From positions 1-39,459 of the IMG/VR virus record IMGVR_UViG_3300028299_000354: a stretch of 39,459 nucleotides of DNA; one strand, 5' to 3'. Positions 7,836-16,850 of the stretch are shown piece after piece. A program made the translations under genes and the position numbers. This stretch comes from a virus. Position 1 is the first letter of the stretch. Each line of letters opens with the position of its first letter. The notes under the pieces are model-generated. The model was not told the origin of the DNA. It saw only the letters and a program-made list of their open reading frames with translations, and did not search any database.

Positions 7836-8227
7836 TATAGTCCACCTTTTTCTATCAATTGTCTGATATCCTCAAGCATCTTTGGAGTAAGCAAATCAAA
7901 GGCAGGTCTCAAGAATGGTCTTGGCCCTACATACTTACCACTTTTGTGAGTGAATCCAAACTCAAGCAAATGTGTGAGCTTTCCTTTTGTGTTTGAGTAG
8001 ATTGATATTGTTTTGTTAATACCCTCACCTTGAGGTGTCGCAACAAACGAATCAGCAAAAGGTTTAGATCCACCACTTCTTGGTGCGTGATTAGAAATAT
8101 ACTTCACAATTTCTTCTGCAGTTTCATCTAGTCTTTTTTCTAATTTAGGAATAAGCTCCTCAACATAATCTTCAACCATGTTTTCAATAGCTACTCCTAA
8201 TTCATCAAGCGTAGCCAATGATGTCAC
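7835..8227 (-). CDS. HK97 gp10-like head-tail joining protein
   Basis: 130 residues with the HK97 gp10 signature: a long N-terminal helix (LIPKLEKRLDETAEEIVKYI), then HAPRSGG...FADSF, and the C-terminal LLEFGFTHKSGKYVGPRPFLRPAFD. The family makes the head-tail interface. The start given is GTG 8227 (AGAAAGA before it); TTG 8218, giving MATLDELG, is a credible alternative. The start region overlaps the preceding connector gene by 23 bases. Confidence 0.85.
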   Translation of the reverse strand: MTSLATLDELGVAIENMVEDYVEELIPKLEKRLDETAEEIVKYISNHAPRSGGSKPFADSFVATPQGEGINKTISIYSNTKGKLTHLLEFGFTHKSGKYVGPRPFLRPAFDLLTPKMLEDIRQLIEKGGL

Positions 8228-8540
8228 TCTTTCTGATCTTTGATCTGCTTAAATATAGTTCAGTAAATTCTCCTGCAGTATATGTTCTCTCTATCTTATA
8301 GATCACATCACCAATGTCAACATACTTGCTATTGTCATAAAGGAAACTTTGAATTTTCACTGCAATATCAATGTGGATGTCTGATCTTTTGCTTTCATAA
8401 TATTCTCTAGAAGTAATACTGAAATTAATGCCAATGACTTCTTTTGAATGAAGGAATAGGTAGCTTGAGCCACCTATAGAATTTTGAACCAAATCAATGG
8501 TTAGTAACTGCATTCTTATATTGGGGGAATTAGGATACAT
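8205..8540 (-). CDS. Head closure / head-tail adaptor protein
   Basis: About 111 residues (MYPNSPNIRMQLLTIDLV...), between the gp6-like connector and the gp10-like protein, where the SPP1 gp16-type stopper/adaptor normally is. The YSKYVDIGDVIYKIERTYTAGEF-like segment fits a small beta-barrel. ATG 8540 is preferred: AAAGGG stands 10 bases upstream; TTG 8546 is possible. The start overlaps the upstream stop. Family membership is by synteny and general character. Confidence 0.6.
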   Translation of the reverse strand: MYPNSPNIRMQLLTIDLVQNSIGGSSYLFLHSKEVIGINFSITSREYYESKRSDIHIDIAVKIQSFLYDNSKYVDIGDVIYKIERTYTAGEFTELYLSRSKIRKSDIIGYA

Positions 8541-8826
8541 TTTCAATAGTCCCTTTCGTTAGTGCGATTTGTCCGACTAACATGTCGAATGTTTTAGGTA
8601 GTTCTTTTGCACTACCATCATTCTTGAAACCAAAGAATGTTTTCACATAAATAATAATGATTGTACTAACCATAGGATTCGATTCATCATTTATATAAGA
8701 AGGATCAATCCCACAACTCTCTAAATATAGTTTGCAACTGTCTATGTGAGTCGTCAGCTCATCATCAGCAAATGTTTCTGATAGGGGGATTAGAAGTGCT
8801 TTTTTTACAATATCTATAATTGCCAT
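8530..8826 (-). CDS. Head-tail connector protein (gp6-like)
   Basis: A 98-residue helical protein (MAIIDIVKKALLIPLSETFADDELTTHIDSCKLYL... split by a short loop), the first gene after the capsid. It resembles the Phage_connect_1/HK97 gp6 family, whose ring sits under the portal. The start ATG 8826 has GAAAGGATCGATTCT upstream. Length and helix arrangement match the family. Confidence 0.75.
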   Translation of the reverse strand: MAIIDIVKKALLIPLSETFADDELTTHIDSCKLYLESCGIDPSYINDESNPMVSTIIIIYVKTFFGFKNDGSAKELPKTFDMLVGQIALTKGTIENVS

Positions 8827-8861
8827 AGAATCGATCCTTTCTTATCTTTAATTAGCGGTTA

Positions 8862-9995
8862 TTAAGCGGCTGCTTTCTTTTTAATTCTTAAGAATCCGTT
8901 ATAACCTACAACATTACCACCTGTGAATACAGATGCCTTATAACTGATAATTCCGTCTTTAAATTTATAATCTGTTGATTTACCAATTTCAACAGATGAG
9001 AATACTGGAACTTCATAGTTTTTAAGAGCTCCATAGGCGATACCATATTCTCCAGCTGCAGTGTTTGAATCTGCGATTGCTTTACAATGTGAATTGATGA
9101 TGTAAGGAATACCATCGATTGTCTTATTCACATAATCAATTGAATGAACTTTTCGACCTTCTTGAGTTTTGAGTCCTGCAAATGCTCTCAAGTCATTCTT
9201 GTTCAAGATAAGAACTGCTCCGCCTTCGACTTCTTCATCTCCACCATAAGCGAAGACAATGTCATCTAAACTTGTATCTGTAATAGCAGCAATTTCAAGA
9301 GGTGCTTTATCAGCAAGTGCTACAGCTGCATCACTGAAGATACCGGTGAATGTATTTGAAGTTCCTGCACCACGTAAGATTTGTTCACTGATTTTCTTTT
9401 TAAGTGAAATATTGATGTTGCGAAGTACTTCTGCTTGATAAGGAATACTTGGAAGTTTTTCTAATTCTTCTGTGATTTCTGTATAAGCAGTAATTTTAAC
9501 CTTGGTAATTGTTAAATATCCAAATGCAGGTTCGGTTTCACTGTAAGGTTGCCCTTCAAGTGTAGTACCTGCAATACCATTTGCTTTCACAAATGATTTC
9601 TTGTAAGTCTCTCCACCATTGAGGTTGATGACATTTACGCGGTCCACTAAACTTGATACTTGAGCAAATGGAACTGGTGCTAAGCCTGATGCTGTATGTT
9701 CTGGAAGTAGAATTTCTTCACTCGATACTTGAATCACACGCTTTTCTCTTAATTGTTGACCTCGCAACTCTAATTTTTCTTTGTCAATTTGAGTGCGGTT
9801 ATCAATGATGATTGGTTTGATTTCTGTTTTAGTAGCAATTGACATTTTTTTGTCAATCATACTTCTTTCTTCTTGAAGCGTTGTTGTCTCTGATTCTAGT
9901 GCTTCCAGTTTGACTAGATCTGCTTCATTATCAACAAGACCTCTAATTTCTGTTAATCGACTTTCGATTTCTTTTCTTCTTAGTTCTAAATTCAT
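8862..9995 (-). CDS. Major capsid protein (HK97 family)
   Basis: 377 residues: the first ~100 are a charged coiled-coil delta/scaffold domain (LRRKEIESRLTEIRGL..., LEALESETTTLQEE), followed by the HK97-fold shell domain (VPFAQVSSLVDRVNVINLNG, GAGTSNTFTGIF, GGAVLILNKNDLRAF, and the C-terminal ASVFTGGNVVGYNGF). The upstream protease probably removes the delta domain, likely near residue 85-100. It forms the icosahedral shell. Start ATG 9995 is preceded by AAGGAGAAGAAAGC. The gene begins 12 bp after the protease stop. Confidence 0.95.
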   Translation of the reverse strand: MNLELRRKEIESRLTEIRGLVDNEADLVKLEALESETTTLQEERSMIDKKMSIATKTEIKPIIIDNRTQIDKEKLELRGQQLREKRVIQVSSEEILLPEHTASGLAPVPFAQVSSLVDRVNVINLNGGETYKKSFVKANGIAGTTLEGQPYSETEPAFGYLTITKVKITAYTEITEELEKLPSIPYQAEVLRNINISLKKKISEQILRGAGTSNTFTGIFSDAAVALADKAPLEIAAITDTSLDDIVFAYGGDEEVEGGAVLILNKNDLRAFAGLKTQEGRKVHSIDYVNKTIDGIPYIINSHCKAIADSNTAAGEYGIAYGALKNYEVPVFSSVEIGKSTDYKFKDGIISYKASVFTGGNVVGYNGFLRIKKKAAA

Positions 9996-10007
9996 GCTTT
10001 CTTCTCC

Positions 10008-10598
10008 TTAGATTTGCGATTTTATTTTGATTCTTTTTTTGATAATTGTTGATTGTTTTTCCTGCTCTGCTAAATCCATAGTCTTTAGTTCTAATTCCAT
10101 AGACTCTAAAGAACGAGCATATATACTAGTTGAATCATATGCCGGAGTATCCACAACCGACACATCATACAAACGCTCAATTTTCGTGATTGTTCTTTTC
10201 GGAACTGCACCTTCACGATTCCAAACTTGCTCATCAACTGTAAAGGCAAAACTCATTTTATCAAGAAGGCCACTTCTAACCATTTTATAAATGTCCTGGT
10301 TAGTTAGAGTATCTAGTAATTCAGCTCTAACTTTTAATCCAATACTATCTATTGTTAATTGAAGTGATTGATTTTTAGTTCTAGCGATAATTAAAAAAGA
10401 GTCCATATGATTGTATTTCATAGGAACATCCTTCATTTTCGTTTCTGATAAAGCTCTTGAGTCTATTTCTTCTATAAATCCATAGCTTTCATCACCAATA
10501 AGCGTTTCGTTATTAAAGACAATAGCATATCCTTCAAGGATCATCTTTCCTTCTGACTCTTCTAATGTAACATCAGCTAATCTAGTCTCTCTTAGCAT
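10008..10598 (-). CDS. HK97-family prohead maturation protease
   Basis: 196 residues with the U35 protease layout: LEGYAIVFNNE near 21-31, catalytic-type His in YNHMD (H64) and catalytic-type Ser in DKMSFAFT (S116), followed by RTITKIERLYDVSVVDTPAY. It cleaves the capsid delta domain during prohead maturation. Start ATG 10598 has GGAGG nine bases upstream, inside the end of the small upstream gene. Order portal-protease-capsid is canonical. Confidence 0.93.
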   Translation of the reverse strand: MLRETRLADVTLEESEGKMILEGYAIVFNNETLIGDESYGFIEEIDSRALSETKMKDVPMKYNHMDSFLIIARTKNQSLQLTIDSIGLKVRAELLDTLTNQDIYKMVRSGLLDKMSFAFTVDEQVWNREGAVPKRTITKIERLYDVSVVDTPAYDSTSIYARSLESMELELKTMDLAEQEKQSTIIKKRIKIKSQI

Positions 10599-10806
10599 CT
10601 GTTCTTACCTCCACTTGTTTTGGTTTAGGTTTTTCTTGTTTTATTTCTTTGGTATATTCATACTCAAGTTCTGAATCCTTATATGAGAGTATTTCAAGTT
10701 TTTCCTGTTTACAAAACTCATCGATGACCTTTACTTTTTCTTTTTGTGATTGCAATATAACTTTAATTGCATCTTCTGAAATTTTTCCATTAACCGTTAT
10801 CTTCAT
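10582..10806 (-). CDS. Small conserved-position phage protein between portal and protease
   Basis: 74 residues (MKITVNGKISEDAIKVILQS..., then a KQEKPKPKQVE tail). ATG 10806 has AGGAGG nine bases upstream; the start lies within the portal gene and the end within the protease start, so it is tightly embedded in the operon. It is Lys/Glu rich with no known motif. Its coupling to both neighbours supports a real gene; function unknown, possibly an assembly accessory factor. Confidence 0.7.
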   Translation of the reverse strand: MKITVNGKISEDAIKVILQSQKEKVKVIDEFCKQEKLEILSYKDSELEYEYTKEIKQEKPKPKQVEVRTDAKRD

Positions 10807-12010
10807 TTGTTTTTTCCTCCTGGTTTCCTACTTGATATAAGTTTGCTTTATCTGCATCTACAAAGTTAAGTGATTGTAGTCGTTTATTTCCGCCTTCAAT
10901 AGGTTCTAATCCTAATAATGCTCTTGATTCATTGAGTGACATGATTCCTAAACTCATCAATTTTTCAATGGCAGTTACTTTAGTATTCCATGATGCATAT
11001 TGAAGTCTTTCACTAAAGAAGATGATTTCTTCTCCACGTTCTATTTGATTATCTGTAAGTAATCCTAAAGAAAAAGCCTCGCTTAATTGAATTGCAAGAG
11101 GCTCAATGGTTGATTCATAAAATGAGTTGAATTCTTCTTCAGTATATTTGCTTGTAAATATTGGAACGGAAACTCCAAAGTAATCTAAGATCTTCGACTG
11201 TAAAAATTCAAGTGTATCCTTTTCGATAAGCTTTGGATCAACGTTCAAGGGAATATATTCCGATTTAAGATCTATTGGAATAATGGAACTCCCTTTGACG
11301 TTCATTGATTCAGATAGAGCTGCATCAAAAAGGTCTCGTTGTTTTTTCTTATCTACTTCTGATAACATCCCATTCATCTTAATGATTCCACGGATCTGCA
11401 TCGATGACTTAATCGCATTGTCTATTCCCTGGAGTAAGCTATCATTAATTGAGATTGTTTTTAGGATTGCTTCATGATCACCTGTTGATCCTGTTCCACC
11501 GAAGATATCATTTTGTCCGAAATGTCTTCGCAAGTGGATTATATTATCATATGGCAATGTGTATGACTCTCCGTTATCAAACAGAAACTTAATGAAATAA
11601 ACATCCGATGTGTCAACAATCATCTCGACTGTTACTGGTCTTAATGGATAGACACCTTTAAGCTCTCCGGTTTGTTTATCAAACTTTGGATAGATAAATG
11701 CATTATCATTCAGCAGTAACAACGTAACAGTCTTATAGATAAAATCATACGGAGTCATGATTTCATTCGGTTTATATTTCAAAAGAAAAGACAGTCGCCC
11801 TTTCTTCTCGGTTACTGTCTTATCGTTTTCAGTTTTTATAAATCTTGGTTTCAACTTTGCACATTGACTTGCCACTCTGTCAATACATATCTTAACCACA
11901 TCACTATTGGATATGTTGTTTCCAAATGGTGTATAAAATGTATTAAGATTACTTATTAACTGGAGTGCATCGAATGATCCGGTTTTACTTTTTCTTTTAA
12001 ACATACTCAA
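10790..12010 (-). CDS. Portal protein (HK97 family)
   Basis: 406 residues, dodecameric ring through which DNA is packaged. Family features: CIDRVASQCAKLKPR at ~45-60, LLKYKPNEIMTPYDFI, LNDNAFIYPKFD, FGGTGSTGDHEAI, and IFTSKYTEEEFNSFYESTIEPL in the clip/stem region. The start is TTG 12010 (GGAGTG nine bases before it); ATG 12004 is the alternative but is 15 bases from that site. It follows the metallopeptidase by 6 bp and the two are likely cotranscribed. Confidence 0.94.
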   Translation of the reverse strand: MSMFKRKSKTGSFDALQLISNLNTFYTPFGNNISNSDVVKICIDRVASQCAKLKPRFIKTENDKTVTEKKGRLSFLLKYKPNEIMTPYDFIYKTVTLLLLNDNAFIYPKFDKQTGELKGVYPLRPVTVEMIVDTSDVYFIKFLFDNGESYTLPYDNIIHLRRHFGQNDIFGGTGSTGDHEAILKTISINDSLLQGIDNAIKSSMQIRGIIKMNGMLSEVDKKKQRDLFDAALSESMNVKGSSIIPIDLKSEYIPLNVDPKLIEKDTLEFLQSKILDYFGVSVPIFTSKYTEEEFNSFYESTIEPLAIQLSEAFSLGLLTDNQIERGEEIIFFSERLQYASWNTKVTAIEKLMSLGIMSLNESRALLGLEPIEGGNKRLQSLNFVDADKANLYQVGNQEEKTNEDNG

Positions 12011-12016
12011 TTATTT

Positions 12017-12790
12017 TCACTCCAGACTCACATTTAACACTTGATAAATTTGTTTTTTTAATAGTATTAAATCAACTATATCACTATTCATATTATTAGA
12101 GAGATCGATTAATGATATGAATTCTACATTTAGAACCTTGCAAATTGCTTCATAAGCTTTGATTTTGCCTACACTTAAATTCGTCCACGATTCAAAGATA
12201 CCTAAGTATCTAAAAATGTCATATAAATTACTTAAGACATTTTCATTATTCCCTATTCTTTTCACTGCAATTTCAAAATTTTTAATGAGGTCATTGTATC
12301 TATTTTCATAAATTTCGTCTAACATTATTTCATATGCTTTTATATTTTCATTATGTGGCTTTGAATATAGTGCATTATAGAGTGCGTTGTATCCACTTTT
12401 CTTAGCTTTATATTCTGAATAAAAATAAAAAGGTAGCCACCTTTCATTTGAAGTAATTAAAGAATAATCACCGCTACAATATTTTTGAGAAAAAATGTAA
12501 TAGTCTTCTAAATGTGATAATTCATGTGCGATAGTCTCTAATATATTAATATCGTTCTTTAAATTTTGATTAATAAGAATGTAATAAAATCCATTGAATG
12601 GTAAAGGAATAACCATTGATCCATCAATTTTTCTATCATCACTCGTCACATTTGAATTCTGTAATTCAGATTTTCTTAATGCAATATCATCACAAAACTC
12701 GAATATAATCCTATCTTTTATATCATTTAAAGTAATTGAATTACTATATATTTCTGATACCATTTTATGTATATATTCTTTGATAATCAT
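12017..12790 (-). CDS. HExxH putative zinc metallopeptidase (moron between terminase and portal)
   Basis: 257 residues starting at ATG 12790 (AGGTGG five bases upstream). ETIAHELSHLEDYY carries an HExxH zinc/catalytic motif (H89, E90, H93) and a later YSEYKAKKSGY (E126) can supply the third ligand, the ImmA/IrrE-like or other gluzincin layout. A C-terminal helical domain of ~100 residues has no known motif. No signal peptide, so cytoplasmic. It interrupts the usual terminase-portal adjacency and has its own promoter overlapping the terminase stop codon, so it is probably expressed in the lysogen. Its substrate is unknown; repressor cleavage (ImmA role) or a defence/exclusion role are both possible. 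Confidence 0.65.
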   Translation of the reverse strand: MIIKEYIHKMVSEIYSNSITLNDIKDRIIFEFCDDIALRKSELQNSNVTSDDRKIDGSMVIPLPFNGFYYILINQNLKNDINILETIAHELSHLEDYYIFSQKYCSGDYSLITSNERWLPFYFYSEYKAKKSGYNALYNALYSKPHNENIKAYEIMLDEIYENRYNDLIKNFEIAVKRIGNNENVLSNLYDIFRYLGIFESWTNLSVGKIKAYEAICKVLNVEFISLIDLSNNMNSDIVDLILLKKQIYQVLNVSLE

Positions 12791-12808
12791 CGTTCCCACC
12801 TCTTAGTA

Positions 12809-12817
12809 ATTATAACA
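12809..12817 (-). promoter_or_regulatory. Extended -10 promoter of the metallopeptidase gene
   Basis: TGTTATAAT on the minus strand, overlapping the stop codon of the terminase gene and about 20 bases before the metallopeptidase start. The -35 is poor, as is common with an extended -10. Confidence 0.55.
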
Positions 12818-14453
12818 TATTTTCATAATCGAGTTTATACCTATTTAAAACTGCATAAGCAATGATTAACGCCACCGTCCCATCGATACGTTTGTATTTT
12901 GAGTTTAGCTTTGATGGTTGAATGTTCCCATTCAAGTCTACTTTGGCTTGAGTGTTTGCAAGACACCATTTTAAAATCGGATTATTGTTATAATTTACAA
13001 GGCTGTTTTTGAGATCTGCTTCAAGTTGCTTCATTGGTTCAGATAGAGAATAAATTCCCTGTCTTACTTTCTCCATATTGAAACCTAGGTCTTCCATTTC
13101 TTTTATCCAGTATTGTGAGTTCCAAGGATCAAATCCAACCCATAAAGGTCTTATACCGTAAGTTTGTATCATCTTCATGAACCATTGAGTAACAAGACTA
13201 AAATCATTTTGGTTTCCCTCTGTCAAAGTCACCAGTCCTCTTTTTACCCAGATATCATAAGGAACATTATCTTCAGTAATTCTTTTTTGTAAAACTTCAC
13301 TTGGCATAAAGAAATGTGCTAACACGAACTTCTTATTGCTTTCCTTTTTCTGAATAACAAGAATAGCAGCAGTTAGATCTGTTGTTGAAGATAAATCTAC
13401 ACCACCAATTGCATAACTATCTCTTAGATCATCAATATTATAGGTTTCATCATTGTTCAAATCATCAAAATTTAACCAAGAACCAGAATCCGCTTGTTTA
13501 ATATTAAAGTCTTTACAAAGCATTGTTACTCTTGTTGATAGATCATGTTTTGATTTATTCATTACATCTTCAAGATAGCTATTTAACTTTACAACACCAA
13601 TACTTGGATTTGATTTCTGCCATGTCTTTTTATCCTCGTATATCTCGTTCACTGAGTCTTGCGTATAAAGCCAGGGAAGAACTCTTTCATCTTGTATCTC
13701 ACCTTTAAGCATCTTACGACTATAATCAAGCTTACTATCTAAAAAACCACCGACTGTTATACCTTCGGTGGTTATGATAAATATTAGAGGTTCTTTTTTT
13801 GTGGATTGTGATTGTTTAATTGCGTCATAAACTTTTGAATCAGTCATTTCATGAACTTCATCGATACAACCTACTTCGATGTTATATCCATCTTTATTTC
13901 TTGATTGAGCTGATAATTTCTTGATCTTGTTTTTTGTCTTTGGAGAATAGATATAAAAGATATTTTTCTTACTTCTTGTTTCTTTAGATAATGATGGTGA
14001 TTGCTCTCGCATGTTATTAATTTCTTCAAATAGAATGTTAGCTTGTTCTGTTGTATTAGAGGCACAGATTATGTCTACTCCACCTCTTGATAAAAAGAAC
14101 TCAGCAATATCTAATCCGGCAACAAAGGTGGTCTTACCATTCTTTCTAGCGATCAACAATATGACTTCATTAAATCTTCTAAGTCCAGTATCAGCCATTT
14201 TGAATCCATATGCAGTTTGAATAATTGCTTTTTCCCATAACTCAAGAATAAATGGCATCCCATTAAATGGTGATTTTGTATGCTTGCAAAATGTCTCAAT
14301 GAAGCTTATTCTTAAATCTCCTGGTTTCATATCAAATATGTATTTAGGGTTATCAAGATCTTTTACTAAATCATCAAGCTGTTTTTTGAGTTCTTCACCA
14401 ACAAGAATATCCCCATTCTCTATTTCTTGATAATATTCAACTAGATAGTTCAT
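12810..14453 (-). CDS. terL: Terminase large subunit
   Basis: 547 residues, the packaging motor ATPase and nuclease. Walker A variant ARKNGKTT at 102-109, Walker B GCIDEVHEM with DE at 199-200, and a C-terminal RNase H-like nuclease beginning with the GGVDLSSTTDLTA block (D353) and GFDPWNSQYW. It belongs to the Terminase_1/HK97-P27 type. Start ATG 14453 overlaps the small subunit stop (ATGA). With HNH and a candidate cos region upstream, cos-type packaging with cohesive ends is likely. Confidence 0.95.
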   Translation of the reverse strand: MNYLVEYYQEIENGDILVGEELKKQLDDLVKDLDNPKYIFDMKPGDLRISFIETFCKHTKSPFNGMPFILELWEKAIIQTAYGFKMADTGLRRFNEVILLIARKNGKTTFVAGLDIAEFFLSRGGVDIICASNTTEQANILFEEINNMREQSPSLSKETRSKKNIFYIYSPKTKNKIKKLSAQSRNKDGYNIEVGCIDEVHEMTDSKVYDAIKQSQSTKKEPLIFIITTEGITVGGFLDSKLDYSRKMLKGEIQDERVLPWLYTQDSVNEIYEDKKTWQKSNPSIGVVKLNSYLEDVMNKSKHDLSTRVTMLCKDFNIKQADSGSWLNFDDLNNDETYNIDDLRDSYAIGGVDLSSTTDLTAAILVIQKKESNKKFVLAHFFMPSEVLQKRITEDNVPYDIWVKRGLVTLTEGNQNDFSLVTQWFMKMIQTYGIRPLWVGFDPWNSQYWIKEMEDLGFNMEKVRQGIYSLSEPMKQLEADLKNSLVNYNNNPILKWCLANTQAKVDLNGNIQPSKLNSKYKRIDGTVALIIAYAVLNRYKLDYENML

Positions 14454-14773
14454 TCACTAGCTCTCTTAAGAAATTCATCAAATGCATCTTCTCCATCATC
14501 TACTTGTGTTCCTAGAATAGTATTTAAGGTTTTGATTACGGTTCCATAAGAATTCACAAGTTTTGTATAATACTTGGCAGCTTCAGTTTGACGTTGAGAA
14601 CCTTTAGTTGATATTTGAACTGCTCCAAACTTTCTAATTTGTCCTTGAAGTTTATCAAGTTCCACTTTCATGAATGCAGCTTGATGTATTAATGTGTCTA
14701 CTAACTCCTTCTTTGATTCATCAACCAAAGAAAAAAGCGACTTGAGTCGCTTATATTCAACATTAAGTTCCAT
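14450..14773 (-). CDS. Terminase small subunit (P27-like)
   Basis: 107 residues, mostly helical: YKRLKSLFSLVDESKKELVDTL, LDKLQGQIRKFGAVQISTKG, QTEAAKYYTKLVNSYGTVIKTLN. The pattern matches the P27-type small terminase that recognises the packaging site. It is coupled to terL by ATGA. Unusually it is separated from the candidate cos region by a 2-kb ATPase gene. Confidence 0.8.
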   Translation of the reverse strand: MELNVEYKRLKSLFSLVDESKKELVDTLIHQAAFMKVELDKLQGQIRKFGAVQISTKGSQRQTEAAKYYTKLVNSYGTVIKTLNTILGTQVDDGEDAFDEFLKRASE

Positions 14774-14781
14774 TAGATTTT

Positions 14782-16743
14782 TTAACTTCCATTAATTATT
14801 TTAATTTTATCTTCTAAGTATGCAATGAACTTTTTCACAGAATATACTAAAACCTTTGATTTTGCTTTAGATATTCCATCAGATAAATTCTTCTTTAATT
14901 TCGTTAGGTTATCTAAGTCATTCTGAAAAAATTCATTTAAATTAGAAAAACTATACACAAATTTAAATGCTTGATAAACATTTGATAAATCTTCTGCTGT
15001 ACCAGCAATAATCAGATTTGCTAACTGATCAACATCAATCAGTGAGACGAAGTTTTTTTCAGTCGTAAATTTCCATACTTTTGTTTCATCTCTCAAATTG
15101 CCAAGAAATTCAGCTGACCAATTGACATTCTTTAAGAAAGAATTAATAGATTGATCCGTTATACTCAAATTATGATTTTCAATCTCCTCATGTAATATAT
15201 CCAGATTTCGACTCATTTCTTCTTTATTTTCAGGCCAGTATGAAATATGCAAATTTACTCCAAAATCTTGTGCTACTTTTTCATTGCAATTATTTATATT
15301 AGAAATCATAAGTTTAATAATTTCATCTATATTAATTTTTGTTCCATTGAAAATATCATTGTATAAATATATATATGACATCAGAGTCGGATAACTTTGA
15401 ATGTTCAAAGTGTTTTGCTCTAACATTTCTAGTATTTCGCTTAGTGATGACTTAATATAATCATCTTCCTTATCTAGCCAATATGTTTGTAATTTTTTTA
15501 GGCTATTTTCTATCTCAAATCTATACTCAGAAATTAAACTGTCAAAATCAAATAATTGCAATGCAAACATTTCATAATCTAATTCTAACGTATTTAGATA
15601 TTCACTAATTATCTCATTCATACTATTAACTACTGATTGAGGAACATTTTCCTTGGTACTAGTAATTACTCTATATGGATTTTCATTCAATTTATCAACT
15701 GGATTTTTCAATTCAAGTGAGCAATAAAATGTATTTTCAACAATAATATCTATCAAATCATCAAAGTTTTTTAAGTCAAGTTCAGATATTCTGTCATAGA
15801 GTTGATTAAAAGCATGCTTTGAAAAAATGAAGGTTCTTAGATTGCTGCATTTTCTATCAGTGTAAATTTTTTCAATAAAATCTAAATTTCTTTTAATAAT
15901 ATCATTCCCAGCAAGCAGATAAAACAGCTCGCGAACTGGAGGTGCAAATTCAAAAGTATATCCGATAAGTTTCTCTTTAATTTTATCGTACTTGTCATAT
16001 GTAGAAAACAAATATTCAATTTTCTTTGAAATAGTATTTAAGTTTGTTGAAATTAAACCAGCATCAAGTTTTTCTATAACTTCAGATTCTTTGAATAAAA
16101 TTGAGCGATATTTATCTTTCTCTTCATTATCAATAATTGGCAGTTTTAAATCCTTTACCGCTTCAACCTTTTCAATGAAATTATCAACAAAAAATCTTTG
16201 TTTAATTTCATCTTCATTTCCTACAACAATAGCTTTAATACCATATTCTTCAACAAAATTATTTATACAACCCATAAGTTCAATAGTATCTATTCTTGAA
16301 CGTTCTAAATCATCAAATATAAGTATGATTTTTTGTAAGGTGATGTATTTCCAATAATCCTCAATTTTTGGTAGAGTTATGTATACTTTAGATAGTAACA
16401 TTGGAATTAAATTTTTAGCGGTTGCAATTGCAGTATCTTTTGCATATTCAGCAGAAATACTCTTAGATTTAAATGGGTTTTTGTTCCTGTTTTTATTAAT
16501 CCTATTTTCTGCAATCAATTTAGAATATATCTGTTTAGCTATTTCATCGACATTAACTACACCATAAAGAGAAACGTAGATTACCTTGTGATCATATTGT
16601 TTGCTCATATGGTTAGTCAATACATTTTTAACAAAATAAGATTTACCACTACCCCATTTTCCATTAATGAAAAATGCATTGTTCAAATCCTTATCTTGCA
16701 TATAATAATCTATAGATTTCAAAACATTATCATAGTATCTCAT
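14782..16743 (-). CDS. KAP-family P-loop ATPase (moron, candidate exclusion/defence gene)
   Basis: 653 residues from ATG 16743 (GGTGAAATT directly upstream; the 16758 start is weaker). Walker A GKWGSGKS at 28-35 and Walker B IILIFDDLERSR at 139-150 place it in the KAP NTPase group. The rest is helical without a clear membrane insert. The group includes F-plasmid PifA, which excludes phage T7 (established knowledge). Here it lies between small terminase and the candidate cos region, where typical phages have nothing, ends 8 bp before the small terminase and is AT-richer-looking than its neighbours. A superinfection-exclusion role is inferred; other roles of KAP proteins are poorly known. Confidence 0.75.
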   Translation of the reverse strand: MRYYDNVLKSIDYYMQDKDLNNAFFINGKWGSGKSYFVKNVLTNHMSKQYDHKVIYVSLYGVVNVDEIAKQIYSKLIAENRINKNRNKNPFKSKSISAEYAKDTAIATAKNLIPMLLSKVYITLPKIEDYWKYITLQKIILIFDDLERSRIDTIELMGCINNFVEEYGIKAIVVGNEDEIKQRFFVDNFIEKVEAVKDLKLPIIDNEEKDKYRSILFKESEVIEKLDAGLISTNLNTISKKIEYLFSTYDKYDKIKEKLIGYTFEFAPPVRELFYLLAGNDIIKRNLDFIEKIYTDRKCSNLRTFIFSKHAFNQLYDRISELDLKNFDDLIDIIVENTFYCSLELKNPVDKLNENPYRVITSTKENVPQSVVNSMNEIISEYLNTLELDYEMFALQLFDFDSLISEYRFEIENSLKKLQTYWLDKEDDYIKSSLSEILEMLEQNTLNIQSYPTLMSYIYLYNDIFNGTKINIDEIIKLMISNINNCNEKVAQDFGVNLHISYWPENKEEMSRNLDILHEEIENHNLSITDQSINSFLKNVNWSAEFLGNLRDETKVWKFTTEKNFVSLIDVDQLANLIIAGTAEDLSNVYQAFKFVYSFSNLNEFFQNDLDNLTKLKKNLSDGISKAKSKVLVYSVKKFIAYLEDKIKIINGS

Positions 16744-16759
16744 AATTTCACCTTCCATT

Positions 16760-16850
16760 TCCAGATTTTCAAAAAATCGGCCCTGCGAATTTTAATTGTC
16801 CCCTAGCGCGGTACCCCTTAAGTGTTAAATATCGCTAATCCGGGGGATCA
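16760..16850 (-). other. Candidate cos/packaging region
   Basis: A GC-rich island in an AT-rich genome, between HNH-side genes and the terminase cluster. On the plus strand it contains CGGCCCTGCG near 16778, two CCCCT repeats flanking AGCGCGGTA near 16800-16816, and CCGGGGGATC near 16840. Cos sites of HNH-terminase siphophages in Bacillota are usually GC-rich and lie exactly here, beside TerS and HNH. The cut position and overhang cannot be read. Confidence 0.5.
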
